Source: Microbacterium enclense (GTDB taxonomy: Bacteria > Actinomycetota > Actinomycetes > Actinomycetales > Microbacteriaceae). From it: 64,000 nucleotides of DNA. Each line of letters begins with the position of its first letter. Within the stretch, counting starts at the first letter, position 1. The position numbers were made by a program, and so were the translations under genes. The stretch is from the NCBI GenBank assembly GCA_038182865.1, contig CP116226.1:1798001-1862000 (forward strand). The letters are read 5' to 3'. Positions 35,361 through 42,929 of this stretch are shown in pieces. The notes below the pieces were generated by a model. The model was not told the DNA's origin. It saw nothing but the letters and a program-made list of their open reading frames with translations, and ran no database searches.

Positions 35361-36713
35361 TTACTTGTTGACCGAGAAGCCCTGGTCGTTGCCGTACTGC
35401 ACGAGCTGGTCCTGCCAGGCGCTGAGGCCGGCGTTCAGGTCGCCCTTCGTGGAGTAGGCCTGGCCGACGGTGTCGTTGAAGATGCTGTTCGCGTACACCT
35501 GGAAGGGCAGGTAGCTCCATCCCTCGCGCACCTCGCTGGAGGCCTGCGTGAGCACCTCGTTGATCTTCTGTCCGCCGAAGTAGTCCGACGCCTTGTCGAC
35601 GAACGCGGGGTCGCTCAGCTGAGCGGTCGTCGACGGGAAGCCGCCCGACTCGGCGAAGATCTTCAGGCTCTCCTCGTCGTTGTTGAGCCACTTGAGGAAG
35701 CCTGCGGCCAGGGCCGGGTTCTTGCTCTGCTTCGTGACCGCCTGGCCACCGCCACCGTTCTCCGACGTGACGGCCGTGCCGTCGTAGGTCGGGATGGGGG
35801 CCACGGCCCACTTGCCCGCGCCGTCGGGGACCGAGGACTCGAGCACGCCCGGCATCCACGCGCCGATCACGAGCGAAGCGATCGAGCCGTCACCGAGGCC
35901 CTTGAACCATTCGTCGCTCCAGCTCGGGGTGTCGGAGATGAGCCCACCCTCGATGAGGCGGTTCCAGTTGTCGGCGAACTTCTTCGACCCCGCATCCTGC
36001 AGGTCGATGGTCACATCGGTGCCCGAGGTGGTGAAGGGCGTGCCGCCGGCCTGCCAGATCATGCTGGTGGTGAAGCCGGCGTCGCCGGTGTCGGCGGTGA
36101 TGTACTTCGTCGAGTCGGCCGCGTGCAGCTTCTCCGCCGCCGCGAGGTACTCGTCCCAGGTGGTCGGCACGGTGATGCCGTACTGGTCGAAGACCGCCTT
36201 GTTGTAGAAGAGGGCCATGGGGCCCGAGTCCTGGGGGAGGCCGTAGACCTTGCCGTCGAAGTCGACCGAGCCCCAGGTGCCGGGGCTGTAGTCGTCCTTG
36301 AGGTCGGCGAAGCCGTAGGAGGAGAGGTCGAGCAGCGAGTCCGAGAGGGCGAACTGCGGGAAGGCGTAGTACTCGATCTGCACGACGTCGGGCGCGCCCG
36401 AACCGGCCTTGATGGCGTTCTGGAGCTTGGCGTACTCGTCCTTGTTGGTGCCCGCGTTGACGTAGTTCACCTTGACGTTGGGGTACTTCTTCTGGAACGC
36501 GTCCACCTGGGCCTGAGCGGAGGGCGTCCACGACCAGTACGTGATCTCGCCGCCGGCTTCGAGGGCCTTCTCGATGTCGTCGGCGCTGCCGCCGGCACCG
36601 CCGCCATTGGCGTTGCCTCCGGAGCAGGCGGTGAGCGCGCCCGCCGCGAGTGCGGTCGCGGCCAGGGCGAAGACGGTCCGCCGAACGACGGTGCCCTTGC
36701 GGATGAATGTCAT
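35361..36713 (-). CDS. ABC sugar transporter substrate-binding lipoprotein
   Basis: The 450-residue lipoprotein has the lipobox LTAC with Cys30, then a family-1 solute-binding fold: GGEITYWSWTPSAQ, VDAFQKKYPNVKVNYVN, KAGSGAPDVVQIEYYA, and YNKAVFDQYGITVPTTWDEY. It captures oligosaccharides, presumably galacto- or arabino-oligosaccharides judging from the linked GH35 and GH51. AAGGAAA precedes the ATG at 36713. It is transcribed after the two permeases, the reverse of the common order. Confidence 0.9.
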   Translation of the reverse strand: MTFIRKGTVVRRTVFALAATALAAGALTACSGGNANGGGAGGSADDIEKALEAGGEITYWSWTPSAQAQVDAFQKKYPNVKVNYVNAGTNKDEYAKLQNAIKAGSGAPDVVQIEYYAFPQFALSDSLLDLSSYGFADLKDDYSPGTWGSVDFDGKVYGLPQDSGPMALFYNKAVFDQYGITVPTTWDEYLAAAEKLHAADSTKYITADTGDAGFTTSMIWQAGGTPFTTSGTDVTIDLQDAGSKKFADNWNRLIEGGLISDTPSWSDEWFKGLGDGSIASLVIGAWMPGVLESSVPDGAGKWAVAPIPTYDGTAVTSENGGGGQAVTKQSKNPALAAGFLKWLNNDEESLKIFAESGGFPSTTAQLSDPAFVDKASDYFGGQKINEVLTQASSEVREGWSYLPFQVYANSIFNDTVGQAYSTKGDLNAGLSAWQDQLVQYGNDQGFSVNK

Positions 36714-36793
36714 GGGGTTTCCTTCACTTCGTTGTTGTGGAGTGTTGTTGTGGAGTCCGGCGCAGGACGCTCCGGTGCGGGGTGGGGGGAGAG

Positions 36794-37723
36794 CTATTGC
36801 TTGACGCTGCCGGCGCTGAGCCCCGACTGCCAGAAGCGCTGCAGCACGAGGAACGCCGCCACGATCGGGACGATCGACAGCACCGAGCCCGTGATGACGA
36901 GGTTGTAGATGGGCTGCGCCGCGACGCCGGTGGCCTGCGCGTTCCACTGGTTGAGGCCGACCGTCAGCGGGTACCACTGCGGGTCGCTCAGCATGATCAG
37001 CGGCAGGAAGTAGTTGTTCCAGGTCGCCACGACCGCGAACAGCAGCACCGTGACGATCCCGGGGGTCAGCAACCGGATCGAGATGGTGAAGAACGTGCGG
37101 AACTCGCCCGCACCGTCCATCCGGGCAGCCTCCAGCAGCTCGGTGGGGATGGCATCCGTGGCGTACACCCAGATCAGGTACAGCCCGAACGGGCTGATGA
37201 GGGAGGGGATGATGATCGCCCACGGGGTGTTCGTCAGGCCCAGCTGGCTGAAGAGCAGGAACGTCGGCACGGCGAGGGCTGTTCCGGGCACCGCGATCGC
37301 GCCGAGCACGACGGCGAAGACCGCCTTGCGTCCGCGGAAGTTGTACTTGGCCAGACCGTAGCCCGCGAGGGTGGCGAGCAGCGTCGCGCCACCCGCGCCC
37401 ACCACGACGTAGAGCAGGGTGTTGCCGAGCCACCGGACGAAGATGCCGTCACGGTAGGTCAGCGTCTCGGCGATGTTGTCGAACAGCGCGAAGCTGTTGC
37501 CGGGGCCGAGGCCGAAGGTCGTGAACAGGTCGGGCTGGGTCTTCGTCGCGTTGATCAGGAGCCAGAACAGCGGCACCAGCGTGTACAGCAGGTACAGCCC
37601 CATCACGATGCTGAGCACGAGCGACTTCTTGCTGCTCGTGGGGGAACGGCGCGCGAAGCGGGCGCCGCGGTGCGGGGTCGTGACGGCCACGGTGTCGGTG
37701 CGGGGTGCGGTCGCGGTGGTCAT
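36794..37723 (-). CDS. ABC sugar transporter permease (MalG-like)
   Basis: The 309-residue protein has six membrane helices and the EAA loop ELLEAARMDGAGEFRTFFTI, which docks the ATPase. The order and the C-terminal SAGSVKQ end are typical of the MalG-type partner in carbohydrate importers. The ATG at 37723 overlaps the stop of the upstream permease gene as ATGA. No ATPase is encoded here, so a shared MsiK-like ATPase elsewhere is probably used. Confidence 0.92.
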   Translation of the reverse strand: MTTATAPRTDTVAVTTPHRGARFARRSPTSSKKSLVLSIVMGLYLLYTLVPLFWLLINATKTQPDLFTTFGLGPGNSFALFDNIAETLTYRDGIFVRWLGNTLLYVVVGAGGATLLATLAGYGLAKYNFRGRKAVFAVVLGAIAVPGTALAVPTFLLFSQLGLTNTPWAIIIPSLISPFGLYLIWVYATDAIPTELLEAARMDGAGEFRTFFTISIRLLTPGIVTVLLFAVVATWNNYFLPLIMLSDPQWYPLTVGLNQWNAQATGVAAQPIYNLVITGSVLSIVPIVAAFLVLQRFWQSGLSAGSVKQ

Positions 37724-38643
37724 CGCGCCTCCTGACGAGAGCCGCGCAGCTGCACGACGTAGGCGATGACGGCGGTGATGACGCCCATGATGATCGCGAT
37801 GGTGGCCGCGTAGTTGTACTGCTGGCCGGCGAACGAGAGGTTGTAGGCGTACATGTTCGGCGTGAAGAACGTCGAGATCACATTGGGCGCCAGCGGCTTG
37901 AGGATGTTGGGCTCGTTGAAGAGCTGGAAGCTGCCGATGATCGAGAAGATCGTGGCGATCACCACGGCACCGCGGACGGCGGGGATCTTGATCGACAAGA
38001 TCGTGCGCCACGCGCCGGCTCCGTCGATGGAGGCCGCCTCGTACAGCTCGCCCGGGATCGTCTTCAGCGACGAGTAGAAGATGAGCATGTTGTAGCCCAC
38101 GAACTGCCAGGTCACGATGTTGCCGATCGACAGCAGCATCCACTCGGGGAGGAAGGGCTGCACGACCTGTCCGCCCAGGAGGTCGTTGAGGTTGCGCGTC
38201 AGACCGAACTGGTCGCCGTAGATGTAGCCCCACATCAGCACGGCCACGACGGCGGGGACCGCGTAGGGCAGGAAGATCACGATGCGGTAGAAGCCGGCGG
38301 CGTGCAGGCGCGCGCTGTCGATCGCGAGGGCGGCAGCCAGGGCCAGGATCAGCATGATCGGCACCTGCACGACGAGGAAGATCGCGACGCGCCCGAAGCC
38401 GTCCCAGAACTTCTCGTCGCCGAAAGCGGCGGCGTAGTTGGCGAAACCGACGAAGGCGTTGCCGCCGATGAGCTGGTCGCGGAACAGGCTCAGGTAGAGC
38501 GAGTACGCCAGCGGTGCCAGGAAGACCAGCGCGAAGACGAGCGCGAACGGGGCGACGAACAGCCAGCCGCGGTCGTCGATTCGGGCGCGCCGTTTCCGGC
38601 GCGGCGGGCGCAGGGCGGGCGGGGGAGCCGCGGTGGTCGTCAT
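37720..38643 (-). CDS. ABC sugar transporter permease (MalF-like)
   Basis: The 307-residue protein starts with a basic segment, has six membrane helices and the EAA loop ELYEAASIDGAGAWRTILSI. It pairs with the following MalG-like gene. It is the first gene of the galactan/arabinan operon and faces the divergent LacI regulator, with two operator-like palindromes between them. Confidence 0.92.
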   Translation of the reverse strand: MTTTAAPPPALRPPRRKRRARIDDRGWLFVAPFALVFALVFLAPLAYSLYLSLFRDQLIGGNAFVGFANYAAAFGDEKFWDGFGRVAIFLVVQVPIMLILALAAALAIDSARLHAAGFYRIVIFLPYAVPAVVAVLMWGYIYGDQFGLTRNLNDLLGGQVVQPFLPEWMLLSIGNIVTWQFVGYNMLIFYSSLKTIPGELYEAASIDGAGAWRTILSIKIPAVRGAVVIATIFSIIGSFQLFNEPNILKPLAPNVISTFFTPNMYAYNLSFAGQQYNYAATIAIIMGVITAVIAYVVQLRGSRQEAR

Positions 38644-38686
38644 TGTCCGTTGCCTCTTCGTTGGTGCGCATCCGGTCCGGGTGGCC

Positions 38687-38741
38687 GAGATGTTGACGTA
38701 AACATAACTGCGCCACGCTAGTGTGTCAACGTCAACATCTC
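38687..38741. promoter_or_regulatory. Two LacI-type operators forming a 13-bp inverted repeat
   Basis: GAGATGTTGACGT (38687-38699) and ACGTCAACATCTC (38729-38741) are perfect inverted repeats. Each belongs to a site with the LacI-type central CG: TGTTGACGTAAACA (38691-38704) and TGTCAACGTCAACA (38724-38737). They lie between the permease operon and the LacI gene, at a spacing that would allow two dimers to bind about three helical turns apart. Confidence 0.8.
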
Positions 38742-38752
38742 AGGGGGTAGGC

Positions 38753-39799
38753 ATGAGCGAGGCGACGACGACGTCGGCGGCGATCTCGACGCGCGGTCGA
38801 CGACGCGAGGTGTCGATGGCCGACGTCGCGGCCGCGGCCGGTGTCTCGGGGCAGACGGTCTCGCGCGTGGCCAATGGGCGGTCCAACGTCGACCCCGACA
38901 CGCGACAGCGGGTCATGGATGCCATGGCCACGCTCGGCTATCGCCCCAACAGCGCCGCTCGCGCCTTGCGCTCAGGACGCTTCCGGAGCATCGGCGTGAT
39001 CATGTTCTCGCTGAGCTCCTACGGCAACACGCGCACGCTCGATGCGCTGGCCTCGATCGCCGCGGCATCCGGGTACTCCATCACCCTCATCACCGTGCAG
39101 TCGGCGTCGCAGTCCGACGTCTCGGGAGCCTTCGTGCGTCTGCACGAGCACGCGGTCGACGGGATCGTGATCCTCATCGAGACGCACCGACTCGGGGAGA
39201 ACGAGCTGTCGCTTCCCACGGGGCTGCCGGTCGTGGTCGTCGACTCCAGCGCCGACTATCCCTACGCGGTCGTCGACAACGATCAGGCCCAGGGGGCGCG
39301 CCTGGCGACCGAGCACCTGCTCGACCTCGGGCACGAGACCGTCTGGCACGTCTCGGGTCCGCGCGAGTCGTTCGCCGCCGAGCGACGGAGCGCTGCGTGG
39401 CGGGCCGCCCTCGAGGACCGCGGATGCCGTGTGCCCGAGGTGCAGATCGGGGACTGGACGGCGGAGTCGGGGCACGCCATCGGGGCGGCGCTCGCCCATG
39501 ACCCGGCCGTCACCGCGGTCTTCGCCGCCAACGACCAGATGGCGCTCGGTGTGATCCGCGCGCTGCACGAGGCCGGTCGTGCCGTTCCGGGCGACGTCAG
39601 CGTCGTCGGCTTCGACGACATGCCCGAGGCCGCGAACTTCTGGCCGCCGCTGACCACCGTGCGCCAGCGCTTCGAACGCGTCGGCGAGGAGGCGATGAGC
39701 GCCCTCATCGCCGACATCGAGGGCACCGGCGGCGAGCACGCTCGCACGCTCGTACCGACGTCCCTCGTGGTGCGCGAGAGCTCCGGGCCGCGGGGCTGA
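38753..39799 (+). CDS. LacI-family regulator of the galactan/arabinan operon
   Basis: The 348-residue protein has a disordered start, then a full LacI HTH (SMADVAAAAGVSGQTVSRVANG), hinge NSAARALRSGRF and a sensor core with FAANDQMALGVIRALHEAG. The ATG at 38753 has AGGGGG a few bases upstream; an earlier in-frame GTG at 38723 falls inside the operator. It is divergent from the permease/GH51/GH35 operon and most likely represses it. It resembles the galT-linked regulator at 28625. Confidence 0.92.
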   Translation: MSEATTTSAAISTRGRRREVSMADVAAAAGVSGQTVSRVANGRSNVDPDTRQRVMDAMATLGYRPNSAARALRSGRFRSIGVIMFSLSSYGNTRTLDALASIAAASGYSITLITVQSASQSDVSGAFVRLHEHAVDGIVILIETHRLGENELSLPTGLPVVVVDSSADYPYAVVDNDQAQGARLATEHLLDLGHETVWHVSGPRESFAAERRSAAWRAALEDRGCRVPEVQIGDWTAESGHAIGAALAHDPAVTAVFAANDQMALGVIRALHEAGRAVPGDVSVVGFDDMPEAANFWPPLTTVRQRFERVGEEAMSALIADIEGTGGEHARTLVPTSLVVRESSGPRG

Positions 39800-39857
39800 G
39801 GCGCTCGGGAGTCCCGCGCCGAGGCTGCGGTCGTGGGCGCGCGCCGCGGCGCGGGTG

Positions 39858-39946
39858 CGCGTGACGAACGGAGGATCGGAGGCTGGTGGAGGACCCGTGG
39901 GCCGTGTTCGTCCTCCCTGTGTCCCTGACCCTCCGCCCGTCACGCG
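39858..39946. repeat. Large nested inverted repeat
   Basis: CGCGTGACG (39858-39866) pairs with CGTCACGCG (39938-39946), CGGAGG (39869-39874) with CCTCCG (39930-39935), and inside them GGAGGAC (39888-39894) with GTCCTCC (39910-39916). This could fold as a long hairpin in DNA or RNA. Confidence 0.7.
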
Positions 39947-40197
39947 GCGCCGGCGTGGTGCTCGGTCCGCGCATCGAGCGGCGCCGCGTGGTGAGGGGAG
40001 GAATTCTGGCGACGGGAGGACGGATGCCGCGGCGCGCGTCCTCCCGTCCCGGAATCTCCTCCGCTCGCGGGCGCGACGACCTGGCATCCACGGGGCAGGA
40101 CACCGCGGGTGTGACCGCCTCCGTCGCCGCGGCTCTGCTGCTGCTCGCGCTCGGCGCGGGTGCACTGGTGCTGCGACGCCGTCGATCGCGGGCGTGA
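39886..40197 (+). pseudogene. Sortase-signal remnant (LASTG motif)
   Basis: The last 40 residues of this frame form a cell-wall sorting signal: LASTGQD, a hydrophobic stretch ending ALLLLALGAGALVL, then RRRRSRA. LAxTG is the motif used by class E sortases of high-GC actinobacteria. The preceding part has no signal peptide and overlaps two strong inverted repeats, so it does not look like a secreted protein. I read it as the tail of a lost surface protein; a 58-residue protein from ATG 40024 is an alternative. The 440-base gap holds nothing else. Confidence 0.4.
40011..40048. repeat. Perfect 11-bp inverted repeat
   Basis: GACGGGAGGAC (40011-40021) and GTCCTCCCGTC (40038-40048) are perfect complements around 16 bases. 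The arm shares GGAGGAC with the nested repeat at 39858-39946. A terminator role for the LacI gene is possible but it lies 210 bases after the stop. Confidence 0.65.
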
Positions 40198-40239
40198 GAT
40201 CGGGTGCGTCCCGCCACCTGCGGGCCGCGCCCCCGCGTC

Positions 40240-41832
40240 TCAGCGCGGCGCCGGTTCGGGGCGGTGCACCCCGCGTGGGCGGTAGCCCAGCGCGTCGGAG
40301 CACTCGAGCAGGTCCGCGAGATACCAGATGATCGCGAGCCACATCTCGGTGCCCTGCAGCCCCGGATCGTCGCCGTCGAGACGGAAGGCCATGCCCGCCC
40401 CCTCGTGCCATCCGCTCAGGGCGTGACGCAGCAGCTCGCCCGCCAGGGCGCGGACCTCGCCGGTGCGGTACCCGGTGGAGCGGGTCAGCCAGAGCGGGTG
40501 CGCGATGTCGAGGACGGTGCACGCGTCGCGGCGGTCGGGCCGTATCCACCGGTCGTCGCGCGCGTGTCGGAGCACGGTGTCGATCACGGCGTGCGGGTGG
40601 GCGACGTCGAGACCGAACTGCGCCACCGTGCCCCGCGCGGCCCGGTAGAACCCGTTCACCAGGAGGTGCAGGTCGCCGGTGCCGTCGGGCTCGCCCCACA
40701 TCCCCGTGCGCGGATCGGCGCGCAACGCGAGCCAGCCGAACAGGGCCTCGGCGAACCCCGGGGGGATGGCATCCGCCCGCCGTGCGCTCCACAGCAGAGC
40801 CGTGCCGATCGCATCGACGTGGTGCCCCGCTCGCCATGGGTCGGTCGTCCAGGGCAAGGCGTCGAGGCGGGCGACGAGGCCCGCGGGGTCGGTGCCGACG
40901 ACATCGGCGAGGCGATGCGCGAAACCTCCGCCCAGCAGGTCGAGGGCGTATCCGGCGCTCAGCACGCCGTACGCGGCGTCGGGATCGTCCCACAGCGAGG
41001 CCGCGTCCGTGACGAGTCCGGTGGTCGGGCGCTGCTGCGCCGCGAGCAGCGCGATCCACTCCGCCCGCGTCGCGCCGGGCGGGGGCGCGCCGTGCAGCAG
41101 GTCTGCGAGCTCGACGGCATCACCGAGCGGCCGCAGCGACGGCTCGGCCCCGGGGCGATCGCGGAATCCGCCGTCGACGGCCGCGCGGGAGAAGACGGAT
41201 GCCAGGTCGTCGCGGGCGCGGTCGGCGAAACGCCCGAGCTCGTCGCGGCGGGGGTCGGAGGCGACCGGCGGAGCGACGCGCCAGCGCAGGACGCGTGCGG
41301 GATTCCCGCCCACGATCGCGCCGCGCGGGACGTCCTTGGTCACGACCGCGCCGGCCGCGAGCACCGCGTGATCGCCCACCGTGACCCCGTCGAGCACGAC
41401 GACGTGCGAACCGATCCACACGTCCGAGCCGATGTGCACGCCCCGCGACGTGAGAGGCTGGCGGAACACCTCGATTCCCGGTTCGAACGAGTGGTTGAAG
41501 CCGATGATCGAGGTGTGCGCACCCACGCGCACCGCATCGCCGAGCCGCACGTCGCCGCGGACGACCGCGTACGGATTGATCGAGCAGTCCGCACCGATGC
41601 GGACCGTCCCCGTGAGGTAGGCGCCGAGCGCGATGTACGAGCGGTCCCCGAGCTCGAGGTGGTCGGGGTCGACACCGGCGTGCTCCGAGAGGAAGACGTC
41701 GTCGCCGAGCGTCCACGCGGGGTGCGCCTCGCGGAGCGCGGCGAGGTGCGCGCGCTGCCGCTCCCGGTCCGCGGGGGAGGCCTCGGCGACGAACGTCCAC
41801 GGCGAGAAGTCGTGCGACGACGGCGCGGTCAT
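40240..41832 (-). CDS. Hexapeptide acetyltransferase fused to a helical toroid-like domain
   Basis: The first roughly 190 of 530 residues form a left-handed beta-helix acetyltransferase of the maltose/galactoside O-acetyltransferase type: IGADCSINPYAVVRGDVRLGDAVRVGAHTSI, FNHSFEP (catalytic-type His), and VTKDVPRGAIVGGNPARVL. The remaining 340 residues are helical with repeated short phrases (AYGVLSAGYALDLLGG, MWGEPDGTGDLHLLVNGFYRAA, VLDIAHPLWLT, GTEMWLAIIWYLADLL), like an alpha/alpha toroid. No signal peptide is seen. The ATG overlaps the regulator stop. It ends the leftward operon of the uronate island; its acceptor is unknown. Confidence 0.75.
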   Translation of the reverse strand: MTAPSSHDFSPWTFVAEASPADRERQRAHLAALREAHPAWTLGDDVFLSEHAGVDPDHLELGDRSYIALGAYLTGTVRIGADCSINPYAVVRGDVRLGDAVRVGAHTSIIGFNHSFEPGIEVFRQPLTSRGVHIGSDVWIGSHVVVLDGVTVGDHAVLAAGAVVTKDVPRGAIVGGNPARVLRWRVAPPVASDPRRDELGRFADRARDDLASVFSRAAVDGGFRDRPGAEPSLRPLGDAVELADLLHGAPPPGATRAEWIALLAAQQRPTTGLVTDAASLWDDPDAAYGVLSAGYALDLLGGGFAHRLADVVGTDPAGLVARLDALPWTTDPWRAGHHVDAIGTALLWSARRADAIPPGFAEALFGWLALRADPRTGMWGEPDGTGDLHLLVNGFYRAARGTVAQFGLDVAHPHAVIDTVLRHARDDRWIRPDRRDACTVLDIAHPLWLTRSTGYRTGEVRALAGELLRHALSGWHEGAGMAFRLDGDDPGLQGTEMWLAIIWYLADLLECSDALGYRPRGVHRPEPAPR

Positions 41833-42929
41833 GACCGCGGGGCCGCCGTCGAGGCGCGCACGTTCAGGCGCGGGCTCAGCTGCACGCGGTGGACGGGGCG
41901 GTCGGGCTCGGCGATACGTCGCGCGAGCAGTTCCACCGCCGCTTCGCCGACGCTCGCCCGCGGGGGGCTCACGGCCGTGAGCGCCGGCGTGAAGAGCTGG
42001 GCGACCTCGTCGTCGTACGCGATGATCGACAGGTCGTCGGGCACCGAGATGCCCCGCGTGAGCGCGAGGTCGACGAAGGCCATGGCCTCGGGATCGGAGT
42101 GCACCAGCAGAGCCGTCACGCCGGTCGCGAGCGCCGAGTCGAGGGTGGCGTTGACGACATCGGAGAAGTCGGGGCTCGCCCGGTCGGGCAGGGTCTGCTC
42201 GAAATGGTCGGCGGGGGTGAGGGCGAGCTCTTCGCACGCCGTCTGCCATCCGGCGGCGATCTTGCGCGAGGTCGGCGAGTGCCGCGAGAGGATCAGGCCC
42301 ACCTTGCGATGGCCGAGGGTCGCCAGGTGACGGGCGGCGAGCAGGGCACCGAGGGCGTGGTCGGTGGTGACCGACTCCCTCGGGATGCCTCCCACCCCGG
42401 GCACGGCGTCACGTTCGACCAGAACGCTCGGTACGGGGCAGTCGGCCAGCCACGCCATCACGTCGCTCGCGTGGGCGGTGTCGGTGTTGGGCGCGACGAT
42501 CAGTCCGCGCACATCCCCGTTCGCGACGAGGCGTTCGAGTACGGGCCGCTCGTCCTGCAGTTCGTACGAGGCGCCGCGCAGCAGCATCTTGTAGCCGAGC
42601 CGCCTCCCGGCGGTCTCCATGCCGCGCACCACGCCCGGCCAGTAGTAGGCGAGCGAGGGCACGAGCACGGCGATCGACCCGGCCGAGGTGTCATCGGAGC
42701 GAGGTTCCGAGCGGGCGGGGGCGTTCTCTCCGGCGACGGCACCGCCGTGGACGCGGCGCAGAACCCCTTCTTTCTCGAGCTGGGCGAGATCGCGACGCAG
42801 GGTCACGGTGGCGACGCCCAGGTCTTCGGTCAGTTGCGAGATGCGCACGGCACCGTCGCTGTGCAGCACGCCCAGGATGTGGGCGCGTCGCTCCGCGGCC
42901 AGCGGCTGATGCGGGGTGGTGTCGGTCAT
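41829..42929 (-). CDS. Hybrid regulator: DeoR-type HTH with LacI-type sensor
   Basis: The 366-residue protein starts with a DeoR-type winged HTH (ERRAHILGVLHSDGAVRISQ, then LGVATVTLRRDLAQLEKEG and LRRVHGGAVAG). Instead of the DeoR sensor it carries a LacI/GalR periplasmic-binding core from about residue 88 (SIAVLVPSLAYYWPGVVRGME, TALLVHSDPEAMAFVDLALTRG, LSIIAYDDEVAQLF). Such hybrids occur in actinobacterial sugar loci. It is encoded between the lyase and the acetyltransferase, overlapping both by 4 bases. Its operator is probably the set of direct repeats at 44881-44930. Confidence 0.9.
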   Translation of the reverse strand: MTDTTPHQPLAAERRAHILGVLHSDGAVRISQLTEDLGVATVTLRRDLAQLEKEGVLRRVHGGAVAGENAPARSEPRSDDTSAGSIAVLVPSLAYYWPGVVRGMETAGRRLGYKMLLRGASYELQDERPVLERLVANGDVRGLIVAPNTDTAHASDVMAWLADCPVPSVLVERDAVPGVGGIPRESVTTDHALGALLAARHLATLGHRKVGLILSRHSPTSRKIAAGWQTACEELALTPADHFEQTLPDRASPDFSDVVNATLDSALATGVTALLVHSDPEAMAFVDLALTRGISVPDDLSIIAYDDEVAQLFTPALTAVSPPRASVGEAAVELLARRIAEPDRPVHRVQLSPRLNVRASTAAPRS

